The notes beneath the pieces were generated by a model that saw only the letters and a program-made list of their open reading frames with translations, did no database searches and was not told the origin of the DNA. This document shows, piece after piece, positions 17,488-25,622 of a DNA stretch of 64,000 nt. A program made the translations under genes and the position numbers. Source of the stretch: Betaproteobacteria bacterium (GTDB lineage: Bacteria > Pseudomonadota > Gammaproteobacteria > Burkholderiales > Burkholderiaceae_C); the NCBI GenBank assembly GCA_016704535.1, contig JADIZZ010000023.1:448589-512588 (forward strand). Reading direction: 5' to 3'. Every line of letters starts with the position of its first letter. Position 1 is the first letter of the stretch.

Positions 17488-19844
17488 CCGCCGCCCTGCC
17501 TGCCGCCCCCGCCCTGCCTGCCCCGGGCTTCGAACGCCCGCTGCGCGTGCTGATGTACACGGCCTACCTGAACCCGGAGTACAGCGGCGCCGCGCTGCAG
17601 GCGCTGACGCTGGCGCGCGAGCTGCGCCGCCGGGGCCATCATGTCGAGTTCGTCACCAACCGGTGGGCGGGGTTGAGTGAGTCGGCGGTGGTCGACGGCT
17701 TCCCGGTGCGCCGGCTCGAGCCAGGGCGGTTGCGCAAGCACCGCGAGTTCAGGCTGTGGCTGAACCTGGCGCGTCATGTCTGGTCGCGCCGGCGCGACAT
17801 CGACATGCTGCACAGCCACGGCGCCTACTTCACGCACGCCTTCATCGGCCCGTTGGCCCGGCTGCTGGGGCTCAAGTCACTGGTCAAGGCCAGCCTGGCG
17901 CACGACGACTTGCTGGGGCTGTCGCACCCCATGGTCGGCGGTCTGCACCGCTTCATGCTGCGCCGGATGAGCGCCTGCGTGGGCATCAGCCGCGACCTGG
18001 TCGACGAATTCCGCGACGGCGGCATCGACCCGGCGCGCATCCATCACATCCCCAACGGCGTCGACACCCAGCGCTTCTATCCGACCACGGCCGACCAGCG
18101 GAAGGCGCACCGCCGCAAGATGGGACTTCCAGACGGGCAGTCCATCGCGCTGTATGTGGGCGTGCTCGACCAGCGCAAGAACGTCGAGTGGCTGGCGCGG
18201 CAGTGGGTGGCGAACGACACCTTCGGCACCGGCGCGCTGCTGCTGGCCGTCGGGCCACAGAGCCGCGACGATACGGACGGTGCTCTGCGTGCCCGCCTGG
18301 CAGACCTGGCCCGCGCGCACCCGCAGCGTTTCCTGCTGCATGACTTCCACGCCGACGTCATTCCGTACTACCAGTGCGCTGACTTGCTGGTGCTGCCGTC
18401 GTACAAGGAAGGGCTGCCGAACGTCGTGCTCGAGGCGATGGCCAGCGGCTTGCCCTGCGTGGCGGCACGGGCCAGCGGCAGCCGGGAACTGATCGTCGAG
18501 GGCCATACCGGGTTCACCTACGCGCCCGATGACGCAGAAGGCCTGTCGACCGCGCTGCGGCGCTGCCTTTCGTCCGAGGGGGCCAGCTTGGGGCAACAGG
18601 CCCGGGCGACGGCCGAGCAGCACTACTCGATCCGTGCCGTGGCTGACCGCTACGAGAGCCTGTACGCACACTTGCTGCCTTCGCGGGTCACGCCGGCGAT
18701 GTCGCTGCTGATGATCACCGAGCTGTTCCTGCCCACCAAGGGCGGCACGGCGGTGATGTTCGAGGACGACTGCCGGCGGCTGGGCGGCCAGGCGGTGCAC
18801 ATCGTCACCGCGGCGGTGCCCGGAGACGCCGACTTCGACCGCGAGCACCCGAACACCGTGCACCGGCTGGTGCTGGAACGCAACCCCTGGCTGCGGCCGG
18901 AGTCGCTGTTCCTGTACATGCGGCTGTTCTGGGCCTCGGCCCGGCTGGCCTTCACGAACCGCTTCGCCGCGGTGCTGGCCGGCCGTGCGCTGCCCGAAGG
19001 GCTGGTGGCCTGGGCGGTGTCGCGGTTGCGCGGCATTCCGGCAGTGATGTACGCGCATGGCGAGGAACTCACGGGCTGGGGCCGCGGCTGGAAGTTCAAG
19101 ACGATGTGCTTCGCGCTGCGCCGCGCCGAGAAGGTGCTGGCCAACAGCGACTTCACGCGCGATACGCTGGTGTCGCTGATCGGCGTGCGCCCCGAGCGCA
19201 TCGTGATGGCCTACCCTACCGTCGACGCCGACCGCTTCCACCCCGGCATGCCCTGCGACGACCTGCGCGCCTCCATCGGGCTGCGGCCGGGGCAACGGCT
19301 GGTGCTGTCGGTGGGCCGACTGCAACGCCGCAAGGGCTTCGACCAGGTAATCCGCTCACTGCCCGGGCTGGTGAAGCGCGGCATCGACGTGCACCACGCC
19401 ATCGTCGGCATCGGCGAGGACTGGGACTACCTCACGGGCCTGGCCCGCGAGCTGGGCGTGGCTGACCGCCTGCACCTGCTGGGGCACGTGGAGCCCGACG
19501 ACCTGCCGCGCTGGTACAACGCCTGCGACCTGTTCGCCATGCCCAACCGCGACATCGACGGCGACACCGAAGGCTTCGGCATCGTCTACCTGGAAGCCAA
19601 CGCCTGCGCGCGGCCGGCAATGGCCGGGCAGGCGGGCGGCACGGGGTCGGCGGTGGAGGACGGCGTGAACGGGCTGCGGGTGGACGGTACCGACACGGCG
19701 GCGGTGGAGGATGGCATCGCGCGGCTGCTGCTGGATGAAGCGTTCCGCCAGCGCATCGGCGACGCCGGGAGGGCGCGCATCGTGGGCGGATTCACGCCGC
19801 AGAAGCGAGTCGAACTGATCCGGCGGGTGATCGGGGCCGCGTGA
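17484..19844 (+). CDS. Tandem fusion of two family 4 glycosyltransferases
   Basis: One continuous 786-residue frame encodes two complete GT-B glycosyltransferases. Module 1 (about 1-400) has NPEYSGAALQALTLARELRRRGH, HIPNGVDTQRF, YVGVLDQRKNVEWL and SYKEGLPNVVLEAMASGLP. Module 2 (about 406-786) restarts with MSLLMITELFLPTKGG and has YAHGEELTGWG, SVGRLQRRKGFDQVI and DTEGFGIVYLEANACARP. Each carries its own E-x7-E-like donor motif, and each is the length of a normal single GT4 enzyme. An internal ATG at 18699 (residue 406) could also start module 2 alone. The start ATG 17484 overlaps the upstream stop (ATGA). The fusion may channel two successive additions; alternatively a lost stop codon joined two genes. 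Confidence 0.85.
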   Translation: MTAALPAAPALPAPGFERPLRVLMYTAYLNPEYSGAALQALTLARELRRRGHHVEFVTNRWAGLSESAVVDGFPVRRLEPGRLRKHREFRLWLNLARHVWSRRRDIDMLHSHGAYFTHAFIGPLARLLGLKSLVKASLAHDDLLGLSHPMVGGLHRFMLRRMSACVGISRDLVDEFRDGGIDPARIHHIPNGVDTQRFYPTTADQRKAHRRKMGLPDGQSIALYVGVLDQRKNVEWLARQWVANDTFGTGALLLAVGPQSRDDTDGALRARLADLARAHPQRFLLHDFHADVIPYYQCADLLVLPSYKEGLPNVVLEAMASGLPCVAARASGSRELIVEGHTGFTYAPDDAEGLSTALRRCLSSEGASLGQQARATAEQHYSIRAVADRYESLYAHLLPSRVTPAMSLLMITELFLPTKGGTAVMFEDDCRRLGGQAVHIVTAAVPGDADFDREHPNTVHRLVLERNPWLRPESLFLYMRLFWASARLAFTNRFAAVLAGRALPEGLVAWAVSRLRGIPAVMYAHGEELTGWGRGWKFKTMCFALRRAEKVLANSDFTRDTLVSLIGVRPERIVMAYPTVDADRFHPGMPCDDLRASIGLRPGQRLVLSVGRLQRRKGFDQVIRSLPGLVKRGIDVHHAIVGIGEDWDYLTGLARELGVADRLHLLGHVEPDDLPRWYNACDLFAMPNRDIDGDTEGFGIVYLEANACARPAMAGQAGGTGSAVEDGVNGLRVDGTDTAAVEDGIARLLLDEAFRQRIGDAGRARIVGGFTPQKRVELIRRVIGAA

Positions 19845-19974
19845 AGGCCGCCTTCCGCATTGCGCGCTTGACCGATAGGATGTCACCGTAATTTCCGCAT
19901 AGTGCACGCCAGTTGTATCGTTGACAGGGTAGGCTTGGCACAAAGCGGCAGCGTTCTTCCGGCAGGCGAGATCC

Positions 19975-21027
19975 ATGAAGATTTCGACTCAAGCACAACG
20001 GTCAGCGAACTGGATGCAGAACCTCTTGCGAAACCGGCTTAAGGGTCGTTCCACTGCAATGGATGATCACACTCGACGGGATGGCGCACTGTTAGGTCTC
20101 CAACTCCCAACGGAGTTTGATCCTGCGTATTACCGGTCAACCAGCGCACGCTTCAGCTTCATGAGCGACGCCGCACTCTACAGGCACTTCTTGTCAAGGG
20201 GCGAACCGGACGGCCGCGCAGGATCGCACGCCTGCCGGCGGCGTCCATTTGCCCGCTACGCCGATGCGCACTCTTCCGTGCTCGAGATTGGCCCATTCTG
20301 CAATCCCGTCTTGCGCGGAACGCACGTACGTTACTTCGACGTCCTAAGCACCGAAGGGCTGATCGCGCGGGCGTCGTCTCTTGGAATGCGCTCCGACACG
20401 GCGCCGTGGATCGACTACGTTTCGCCAACGGGTGACCTCTCGGTGATTCCGGACCGCTTCTCGGCAGTGATCAGTGCCCACTGTATCGAGCACCAACCCA
20501 ATCTGGTGCACCATCTCCAGCAGGTCAGCGACCTGCTAGTCGACGGCGGCCGATACTTCTTGATCATTCCTGACAAGCGTTACTGCTTGGACCACATGCT
20601 GAGCGAGTCGAATCTGGCTGAGGTCTTGCACGCACATGCGCAGCAGGACCGTTTTCACACCCTGGATGCGGTCATTGAGCACCGCGCGCTAACGACGCAC
20701 AACGATACGTCCAGACATTGGCGCGGCGACCACAGCGACGCGAGCTACGCCACCAGCATCGTGCCCAGGGCACGCGCCGCCTTGGCAGAATATGAGGCAG
20801 CGCGTGACACGTATATCGACGTTCACGCGTGGCAGTTCACGCCAGCCAGCTTCAGGCTCATTGCGCAATCACTGTTTGAGATGGGACTGATCCGACTTCA
20901 AGTCGAACGGGTCTACAACACGCCACACGGCTATAACGAATTCACCGCTGTGCTAGGCAAGCTTGATGAACGACCAGACATAGCATCGACAGATGACCAA
21001 TGTGTCGTTGACGGACCTCTTCCGTGA
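19975..21027 (+). CDS. Class I SAM-dependent methyltransferase
   Basis: A 350-residue protein with a Rossmann methyltransferase core: SSVLEIGPFCNPVL (motif I, about residue 100), FSAVISAHCIEHQPNLVHHL (motif IV region) and LLVDGGRYFLIIPDKRYCLDH. It probably methylates a sugar of the EPS or its precursor. It follows a 130-base gap after the operon and has clearly lower GC than the genes before it, with codons such as TTA, CTA and ATA that those avoid. It may therefore be a separate, acquired unit. The substrate cannot be read. Confidence 0.75.
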   Translation: MKISTQAQRSANWMQNLLRNRLKGRSTAMDDHTRRDGALLGLQLPTEFDPAYYRSTSARFSFMSDAALYRHFLSRGEPDGRAGSHACRRRPFARYADAHSSVLEIGPFCNPVLRGTHVRYFDVLSTEGLIARASSLGMRSDTAPWIDYVSPTGDLSVIPDRFSAVISAHCIEHQPNLVHHLQQVSDLLVDGGRYFLIIPDKRYCLDHMLSESNLAEVLHAHAQQDRFHTLDAVIEHRALTTHNDTSRHWRGDHSDASYATSIVPRARAALAEYEAARDTYIDVHAWQFTPASFRLIAQSLFEMGLIRLQVERVYNTPHGYNEFTAVLGKLDERPDIASTDDQCVVDGPLP

Positions 21028-21243
21028 CCGTGCCGCGCCCGAATGTGCGTTTGCCCACATCAGGGCCACCATGTCACCGCAATGCGGTGCAGGGCCCGTA
21101 ACGGGCTTCGTGCCATTCCGGCGAACCGCCATATTGAAACCAAGTCAGATCGTCCAGATTCGAGCAAGCGATATGTCTCTTCGCAGCAGGCTCAGTACCG
21201 GACGCGGATGGAACGAGCGATTTACCGCATGGAACGCAGGCGC

Positions 21244-22383
21244 CTAAGTTCGATCGCGAGCCTTGTCAAGCACAGAACCGAGCCAGGCATGTAGACCCAG
21301 GCCCGCGGAAACGAAGGGGCATCGACGCTTCTTGGTGGACTCACCAAATTGTTCCTGCATTTCGTCGATCGCCAGCTTCCACTCCAGCGCGCGCACCTTC
21401 GGTACGCAACGCTCAAGGACATCGTCCCGCGCCTGCTCGCCGAGCTTTCTCAGTCGCTGCGGATCGCTGATAGCAGACTCAATGGTTTGCATCCAATCGC
21501 CCCCATGATCGACGAGAAACCCCGTCTGCCCGTGTCTGATGGCCTGCGCAAACGGTTCAGTCGACGAGGCAATGGACGGGACGCCGCAGGCAGCCGCCTC
21601 GATGTACTTCAATTCACTCTTGGAATGGCAGAAGGGCTCGTCCAACTCGAGCGGCACCAGATTGAGATCGGCTCGGGCGATCTCGTCCGGAAGTGAGGCG
21701 TAGGGGACCATCGGCCGCAGGTGCACCCTCGACTCAAATTTCCGCAACGACTCCGGAATCATCAAGGCGCCAACCACCAACAGGTGCACTCCCGAGTGGC
21801 GATCTAGGATCTGGACCAGCGCATGCTCGATCTGGGCAAAGTCCGCTTGGTGCGTGGATGAACCACTGAAGTATCCGAGAACCAAGCGCTCACCCGGTGG
21901 GATCTTCTGCTGAAAGACACGGGTCGCGTGGGCCAGAAATTCGACACTCAAGCCGTTCCTGAGGATCCATGCCGGCTTCGAATTCTTTTCCACCGCGCGT
22001 GCGATGGGACTTGTCGACACGATCGCAGCATCGCATGCGGTCAAGGCAGATCTTGCGCTCGAAATACCATTAGCGAGCTTCGTGCGTTCAATTTTTCGCA
22101 GGAAAGTTTCAGCAGCCGGATCGAATAACAGGTCATCGGTCTCATACGCCACGATGCTGCCACGCGCCGCTGCCCGAATAATCAACCGAGCGGTGTGCCC
22201 ATCCAGGAACGGTCGATGGAGAATGACCAGATCCGCCGAAAGATCGACGTGCCGCTCATAAATCCATCGAACTTCAGCATCGATTCCAATGGCCTTGAGC
22301 CAAGCGGCCGGATTATGACAGCGCTGGCGATGCGCGCCATTGAATTCGGACGGTCGATCATGCGTTAGAAAGAGAACTCTCAT
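21244..22383 (-). CDS. Glycosyltransferase family 4-like protein
   Basis: A 379-residue GT-B protein starting MRVLFLTHDRPSEFNGAHRQRC at 22383, four bases after an AGGGGGG ribosome site; an upstream ATG at 22425 is less likely. It has YETDDLLFDP, SSTHQADFAQIEHALVQIL and a donor-site segment HSKSELKYIEAAACGVPSIASST, matching glycosyltransferases of the group 1/DUF3880-like type. It faces the 19975 methyltransferase convergently and belongs to the lower-GC patch. Substrate unknown. Confidence 0.75.
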   Translation of the reverse strand: MRVLFLTHDRPSEFNGAHRQRCHNPAAWLKAIGIDAEVRWIYERHVDLSADLVILHRPFLDGHTARLIIRAAARGSIVAYETDDLLFDPAAETFLRKIERTKLANGISSARSALTACDAAIVSTSPIARAVEKNSKPAWILRNGLSVEFLAHATRVFQQKIPPGERLVLGYFSGSSTHQADFAQIEHALVQILDRHSGVHLLVVGALMIPESLRKFESRVHLRPMVPYASLPDEIARADLNLVPLELDEPFCHSKSELKYIEAAACGVPSIASSTEPFAQAIRHGQTGFLVDHGGDWMQTIESAISDPQRLRKLGEQARDDVLERCVPKVRALEWKLAIDEMQEQFGESTKKRRCPFVSAGLGLHAWLGSVLDKARDRT

Positions 22384-22538
22384 TTGCCCCCCTAAAACCA
22401 GAATGCAATATATAAATCCCCTCAAGAAAATTAAGCCCGCGTTTGAACTTCGCTCGTCGCTACTCTCGAAAAAGAATCTAAAACGAATTTAATTCCCTAC
22501 AACCCCCGCCTGGAATTCATACTCAAGCCGCGCGCAGT
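22384..22538 (-). promoter_or_regulatory. AT-rich intergenic leader with possible promoter
   Basis: This 155-base gap separates two minus-strand genes and is far more AT-rich than the surroundings. On the minus strand a TATATT sequence (22407-22412) could serve as a -10 element for the 21244-22383 gene, but no convincing -35 lies 16-18 bases upstream. No terminator hairpin with a T-tract was found. Confidence 0.3.
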
Positions 22539-23531
22539 TCAAACATGCCCGAGGTAGAAACAAGCACGTCCGGCGTTACCCTCTCTATTTAGGTCATGGG
22601 TTTGCTGCGTGAACACTATCATCTCAGATTCCGTAAAGCCATCAGTAATCCTCGGCGTCTGACGTAGCGAGATGCCTCTTTCATATCTGACACTCGCCGC
22701 AAGCTCCAATGGGGTCGAGTCCCATATCGTCTTAAGTACCTGAAGACCTACGCGCCTTGCAAGCAAGCGGATCGATTCTGTTGTCATCAGGTGAAGATGC
22801 CGCGGCGCATCGGTCTCCACCCAGTTGATGCCAAATCTTTGCCAGTGATACGTACCCATGACAGGTATACGCACGAGGCATGTTCCGCCCACCCGTAGCA
22901 ATCTAGCGGCATGACGCAACGTTTCGAAAGGGTCGGGCACATGCTCAAGCGAGTGGTGAAACATCACCAAGTCATATAAACCCAGGTGCTCAGCGAGCGT
23001 TCTACGGTACAGCGGGACACCATAATAGTCCGCATCCTCGACGATGAATGGATCTAGCCCCTCGACGGCCGTAAAACCGCAACGCTGGATTGCGGCTAAG
23101 CGACTAGGGCTAGCTCCGCACCCGACATCGAGTATTCGAGCGTCAGTGCCGTGAAGCCGGGCCTCGATGAGATACCTGCCGACTTGTAAGAAGTCATAAG
23201 GCGGAGGCAATAGGTTTCTCACGAGGCGTTCCGCGACCACGTTGGGGCGAAGAATCGCGCTACGGCAATACCAGCGCGTCAACATTCCCTTCAAACCTTT
23301 CGCAGGCTCGGGCTCCTTCCCAGGCTGCATCGAGTAATAACTGCTTGGGTAGTGTCGCGCAAGATCCGAAGGAATTTCGATTATCTGGAGACCGCCGCAA
23401 GTGCTGCAGCGCGCATAATCGAACATTTCTCGGCTGCCATACATCATCTCTCGTAATGAGAATACCTCGCCCTCGCCATCTGCGCCGCAGACTCGGCAAG
23501 TGATGTACTGCAAAGTGGTAGGTCGAGTCAT
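22539..23531 (-). CDS. SAM methyltransferase with N-terminal zinc ribbon
   Basis: A 330-residue protein. The N-terminus has two Cys pairs (C12-x2-C15 and C42-x2-C45, in CRVCG and CSTCG) forming a zinc ribbon typical of the Methyltransf_23-type group that modifies sugars or lipids. The SAM-binding core is ARILDVGCGASPSRLAAI, followed by LYDLVMFHHSLEHVPDPF and LLRVGGTCLVRIP. It overlaps the upstream formyltransferase by four bases (23528-23531), so it is cotranscribed, although its base composition is lower in GC. Probably an EPS sugar methyltransferase; substrate unknown. Confidence 0.8.
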   Translation of the reverse strand: MTRPTTLQYITCRVCGADGEGEVFSLREMMYGSREMFDYARCSTCGGLQIIEIPSDLARHYPSSYYSMQPGKEPEPAKGLKGMLTRWYCRSAILRPNVVAERLVRNLLPPPYDFLQVGRYLIEARLHGTDARILDVGCGASPSRLAAIQRCGFTAVEGLDPFIVEDADYYGVPLYRRTLAEHLGLYDLVMFHHSLEHVPDPFETLRHAARLLRVGGTCLVRIPVMGTYHWQRFGINWVETDAPRHLHLMTTESIRLLARRVGLQVLKTIWDSTPLELAASVRYERGISLRQTPRITDGFTESEMIVFTQQTHDLNREGNAGRACFYLGHV

Positions 23532-24397
23532 TTGACCTCTCGGCCGGTAGGCGCAGTAAACCAGCGGATGCGCGCGTGGAGCGAATCGCGGGTCAGCATG
23601 CCTTCGCGCAGCCGTCGCTGCACTATCTGCTCGTGCCGCAGTCCACGCTGCTTGACTTGATACAGCCGCCCCTTGTGCGGCTGGGTCTGCCCGAAGCGCT
23701 CGCCGGTCGCCAGGCGGCGCAGCAACTCGCCATACGCTTCGGCGCTCGTCTGCACGGCACGCCAGAACAGCTTCAGCTCGTCGTCGTCGGGCAGCACCTG
23801 CGGGCTGACATGGGCGATCAACCCGCCGGTGTCGATGCCGGCGTCGATCCAGTGCAGCGTGCAGCCCACCTTCTCGGGCTCGCCGTTGTACAGCGCCCAG
23901 AAGGTGCAGTCGGCGCCGCGGTACTCGGGCGACAGGCCGCCGTGCAGGTTGACGATGCCCAGCCGTCCCGCGCGCAGCAGCTCGCCGCGGATCAGCGAGG
24001 TGCCGAACACGGCGATCACGTCTGGCTGCAGGCGCCGCGCCAGCGCCACCACGTCGGGGTGGTTGATGTGTGGCACCTCGTGCACGAGCTCCGGGCGGTC
24101 CAGCCTCGGCGGTGCGTCACCGAAGAAGAACTTCGCCTCGGGGTTGCCGGTGTAGCGGCGCCGGTCGCGCAACCAGCGCCAGACCTTGCGCGCCAGCGCG
24201 TCGGGGCGCAGCCGCTGACGCAGCTTCTTCCACGAGAACTCCGACCCCGACTCCTGCACGATGCCCACGACGTCCGCCGCCCTGCACAGGGCGTTGGCCA
24301 CGTGCAGGTGGCGCGCGCTGCGGCCGCAGAGCACCAGCACTCGCAGCGGTGCCGAACCGCCATTTCTGACACGTAGCGGTGTCGCTGCATCAGCCAT
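23528..24397 (-). CDS. Formyltransferase family protein (likely sugar N-formyltransferase)
   Basis: A 289-residue protein with the catalytic signature of 10-formyl-THF-dependent formyltransferases: GIVNLHGGLSPEYRGADC (N150, H152) and WIDAGIDTGGLI (D189). The Asn-His-Asp triad is complete. It lacks the C-terminal tRNA-binding domain of methionyl-tRNA formyltransferase and lies in a polysaccharide operon, so an amino-sugar such as a 4-amino-4,6-dideoxyhexose is a more likely substrate than Met-tRNA. It overlaps the upstream VpsJ-like gene by eight bases and the downstream methyltransferase by four. Confidence 0.8.
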   Translation of the reverse strand: MADAATPLRVRNGGSAPLRVLVLCGRSARHLHVANALCRAADVVGIVQESGSEFSWKKLRQRLRPDALARKVWRWLRDRRRYTGNPEAKFFFGDAPPRLDRPELVHEVPHINHPDVVALARRLQPDVIAVFGTSLIRGELLRAGRLGIVNLHGGLSPEYRGADCTFWALYNGEPEKVGCTLHWIDAGIDTGGLIAHVSPQVLPDDDELKLFWRAVQTSAEAYGELLRRLATGERFGQTQPHKGRLYQVKQRGLRHEQIVQRRLREGMLTRDSLHARIRWFTAPTGREVK

Positions 24398-25622
24398 GGG
24401 CCGTCTCCGAGGCCCGCATCGACGCGGACGCGACCGCCGGCACCGGCGGCACGGCGATGTCGTGGCCGTCCATCAGCAGTGCATCGGCAAAGAACTTGGC
24501 CGCCCAGTTGGGGTACTCGAAGCGCGAGTAATCACCCCAGATCGGCGACGATCCGGCGATGCCGCCACGCACCGCGGGGTTGGCATGGTCCAACCGTTGC
24601 GTGGTCTTCAGGTAGACCAGCGCCGAACGCGCGTGCTTGCGCAGCGACTGGTCGCCCGTCGCCTGCGCCAGCCGCGTCCAGTTCAGGCTCATCTGCGCCA
24701 CGCCAGTAAGGCAGGCGTAGCCCGCGTCGGCCACCCAGCCGTCGCGGTAGGTGCCGGCCAGCCAGCCGTCGGCGCGCTGCACCGCGGCGATGCCGCGACC
24801 GGCCTTCAGCGCGGCGTCGAGATAGCGCGCCTCGCCCAGCAGCACGCCCGATTCGAGCAGGCCGCGGATGGCGTAGGCGATGGTGTGGGTGTAGGGGCTG
24901 CGGCCCGGCGTGAAGGCGTTCGTCGCGAACCAGCCGCTGGCGGTCTGCTGCGTCAGCGCCCAGTCGAGGTGGCGCTTCGCGGCCTGCACCAGCCGCGTAT
25001 CGCCGGCGATCAACCCGGTGGCCAGCAGCGGCCACGTGGCACGCGTGTTGTAGACATGCGGTGTGTCGTTGTGCTCGAAGCGGCGGAAGCAGCCGTCGTC
25101 GTCCTGCTGGTCGGCCAGCCAGTGCCCGGCGCGCACCGCGGCCGCCAGGCAGTCGGCACGACCCAGCTGGGTGGTCCCCGCCACCATGCCGTGCATGATC
25201 TGCCCGGTGTTGAAGATCACCGGCCGGCTGCCGGGTTCGCCGAAGTGGCCGGGGAAGGCGCCGTCGGGCAGCTGGATCGACAGTTCCCAATCGATCATGC
25301 GCCGCGCGCGGTCCACCAGTTCGGGCCGTTGCAGCAACTTCGCCGCGGCGAGGAAGGTCTCGATGATGTAGCCGGTGGTCTCGGGGTAGCTGGGCAGCCA
25401 GCCGTCCTCGAAGCTCCAGCCCGCCGACACGCCGCCGGCGTCGGCGCGGCCATTGCGCACGTCCTGCGCGCGGCACAGCCAGTCGATCGCCGCGGCCAGG
25501 TGCACGGCGTGCGCCTGTGCGGGCCCGCTGACGCCGCGCACGCTGTCCCACACCAGGGACAGGTGCAGGGGCCGCCAGGGCCGGTAGCGGACGGGCAGGC
25601 GGGCCAGGTCGGTGATGTTCAT
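24390..25622 (-). CDS. VpsJ-like polysaccharide biosynthesis protein (alpha/alpha-toroid), copy 2
   Basis: A 410-residue paralogue of the protein at 6020-6940, about 100 residues longer. Shared landmarks are SIQLPDGAFPGH, IFNTGQIMHGM, VQRADGWLAGTY, CLTGVAQMSLNWTRL and a C-terminal NWAAKFFADALL. The repeated helical, aromatic-rich pattern predicts a toroid of the six-hairpin type. It overlaps its neighbours at both ends (ATGA with the CapK-like gene, eight bases with the formyltransferase). Polymer modification or scaffolding is the likely role; no catalytic residues can be assigned. Confidence 0.65.
   Translation of the reverse strand: MNITDLARLPVRYRPWRPLHLSLVWDSVRGVSGPAQAHAVHLAAAIDWLCRAQDVRNGRADAGGVSAGWSFEDGWLPSYPETTGYIIETFLAAAKLLQRPELVDRARRMIDWELSIQLPDGAFPGHFGEPGSRPVIFNTGQIMHGMVAGTTQLGRADCLAAAVRAGHWLADQQDDDGCFRRFEHNDTPHVYNTRATWPLLATGLIAGDTRLVQAAKRHLDWALTQQTASGWFATNAFTPGRSPYTHTIAYAIRGLLESGVLLGEARYLDAALKAGRGIAAVQRADGWLAGTYRDGWVADAGYACLTGVAQMSLNWTRLAQATGDQSLRKHARSALVYLKTTQRLDHANPAVRGGIAGSSPIWGDYSRFEYPNWAAKFFADALLMDGHDIAVPPVPAVASASMRASETAHG

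Noticed and set aside
19936..19951. Sigma-54-like TGGCACAAAGCGGCAG before the 19975 methyltransferase
   Set aside because: The -24 half matches but the -12 half reads GGCA in place of TTGC, so the essential GC is misplaced.
21028..21243. Possible bidirectional terminator between convergent genes
   Set aside because: Only a 5-base stem (GCCCG/CGGGC) without a T-tract on either strand; not enough to call a terminator.
20993..21247. 84-codon plus-strand frame after the methyltransferase
   Set aside because: It overlaps the methyltransferase end, has no ribosome site or recognisable motif, and sits in a convergent gap.
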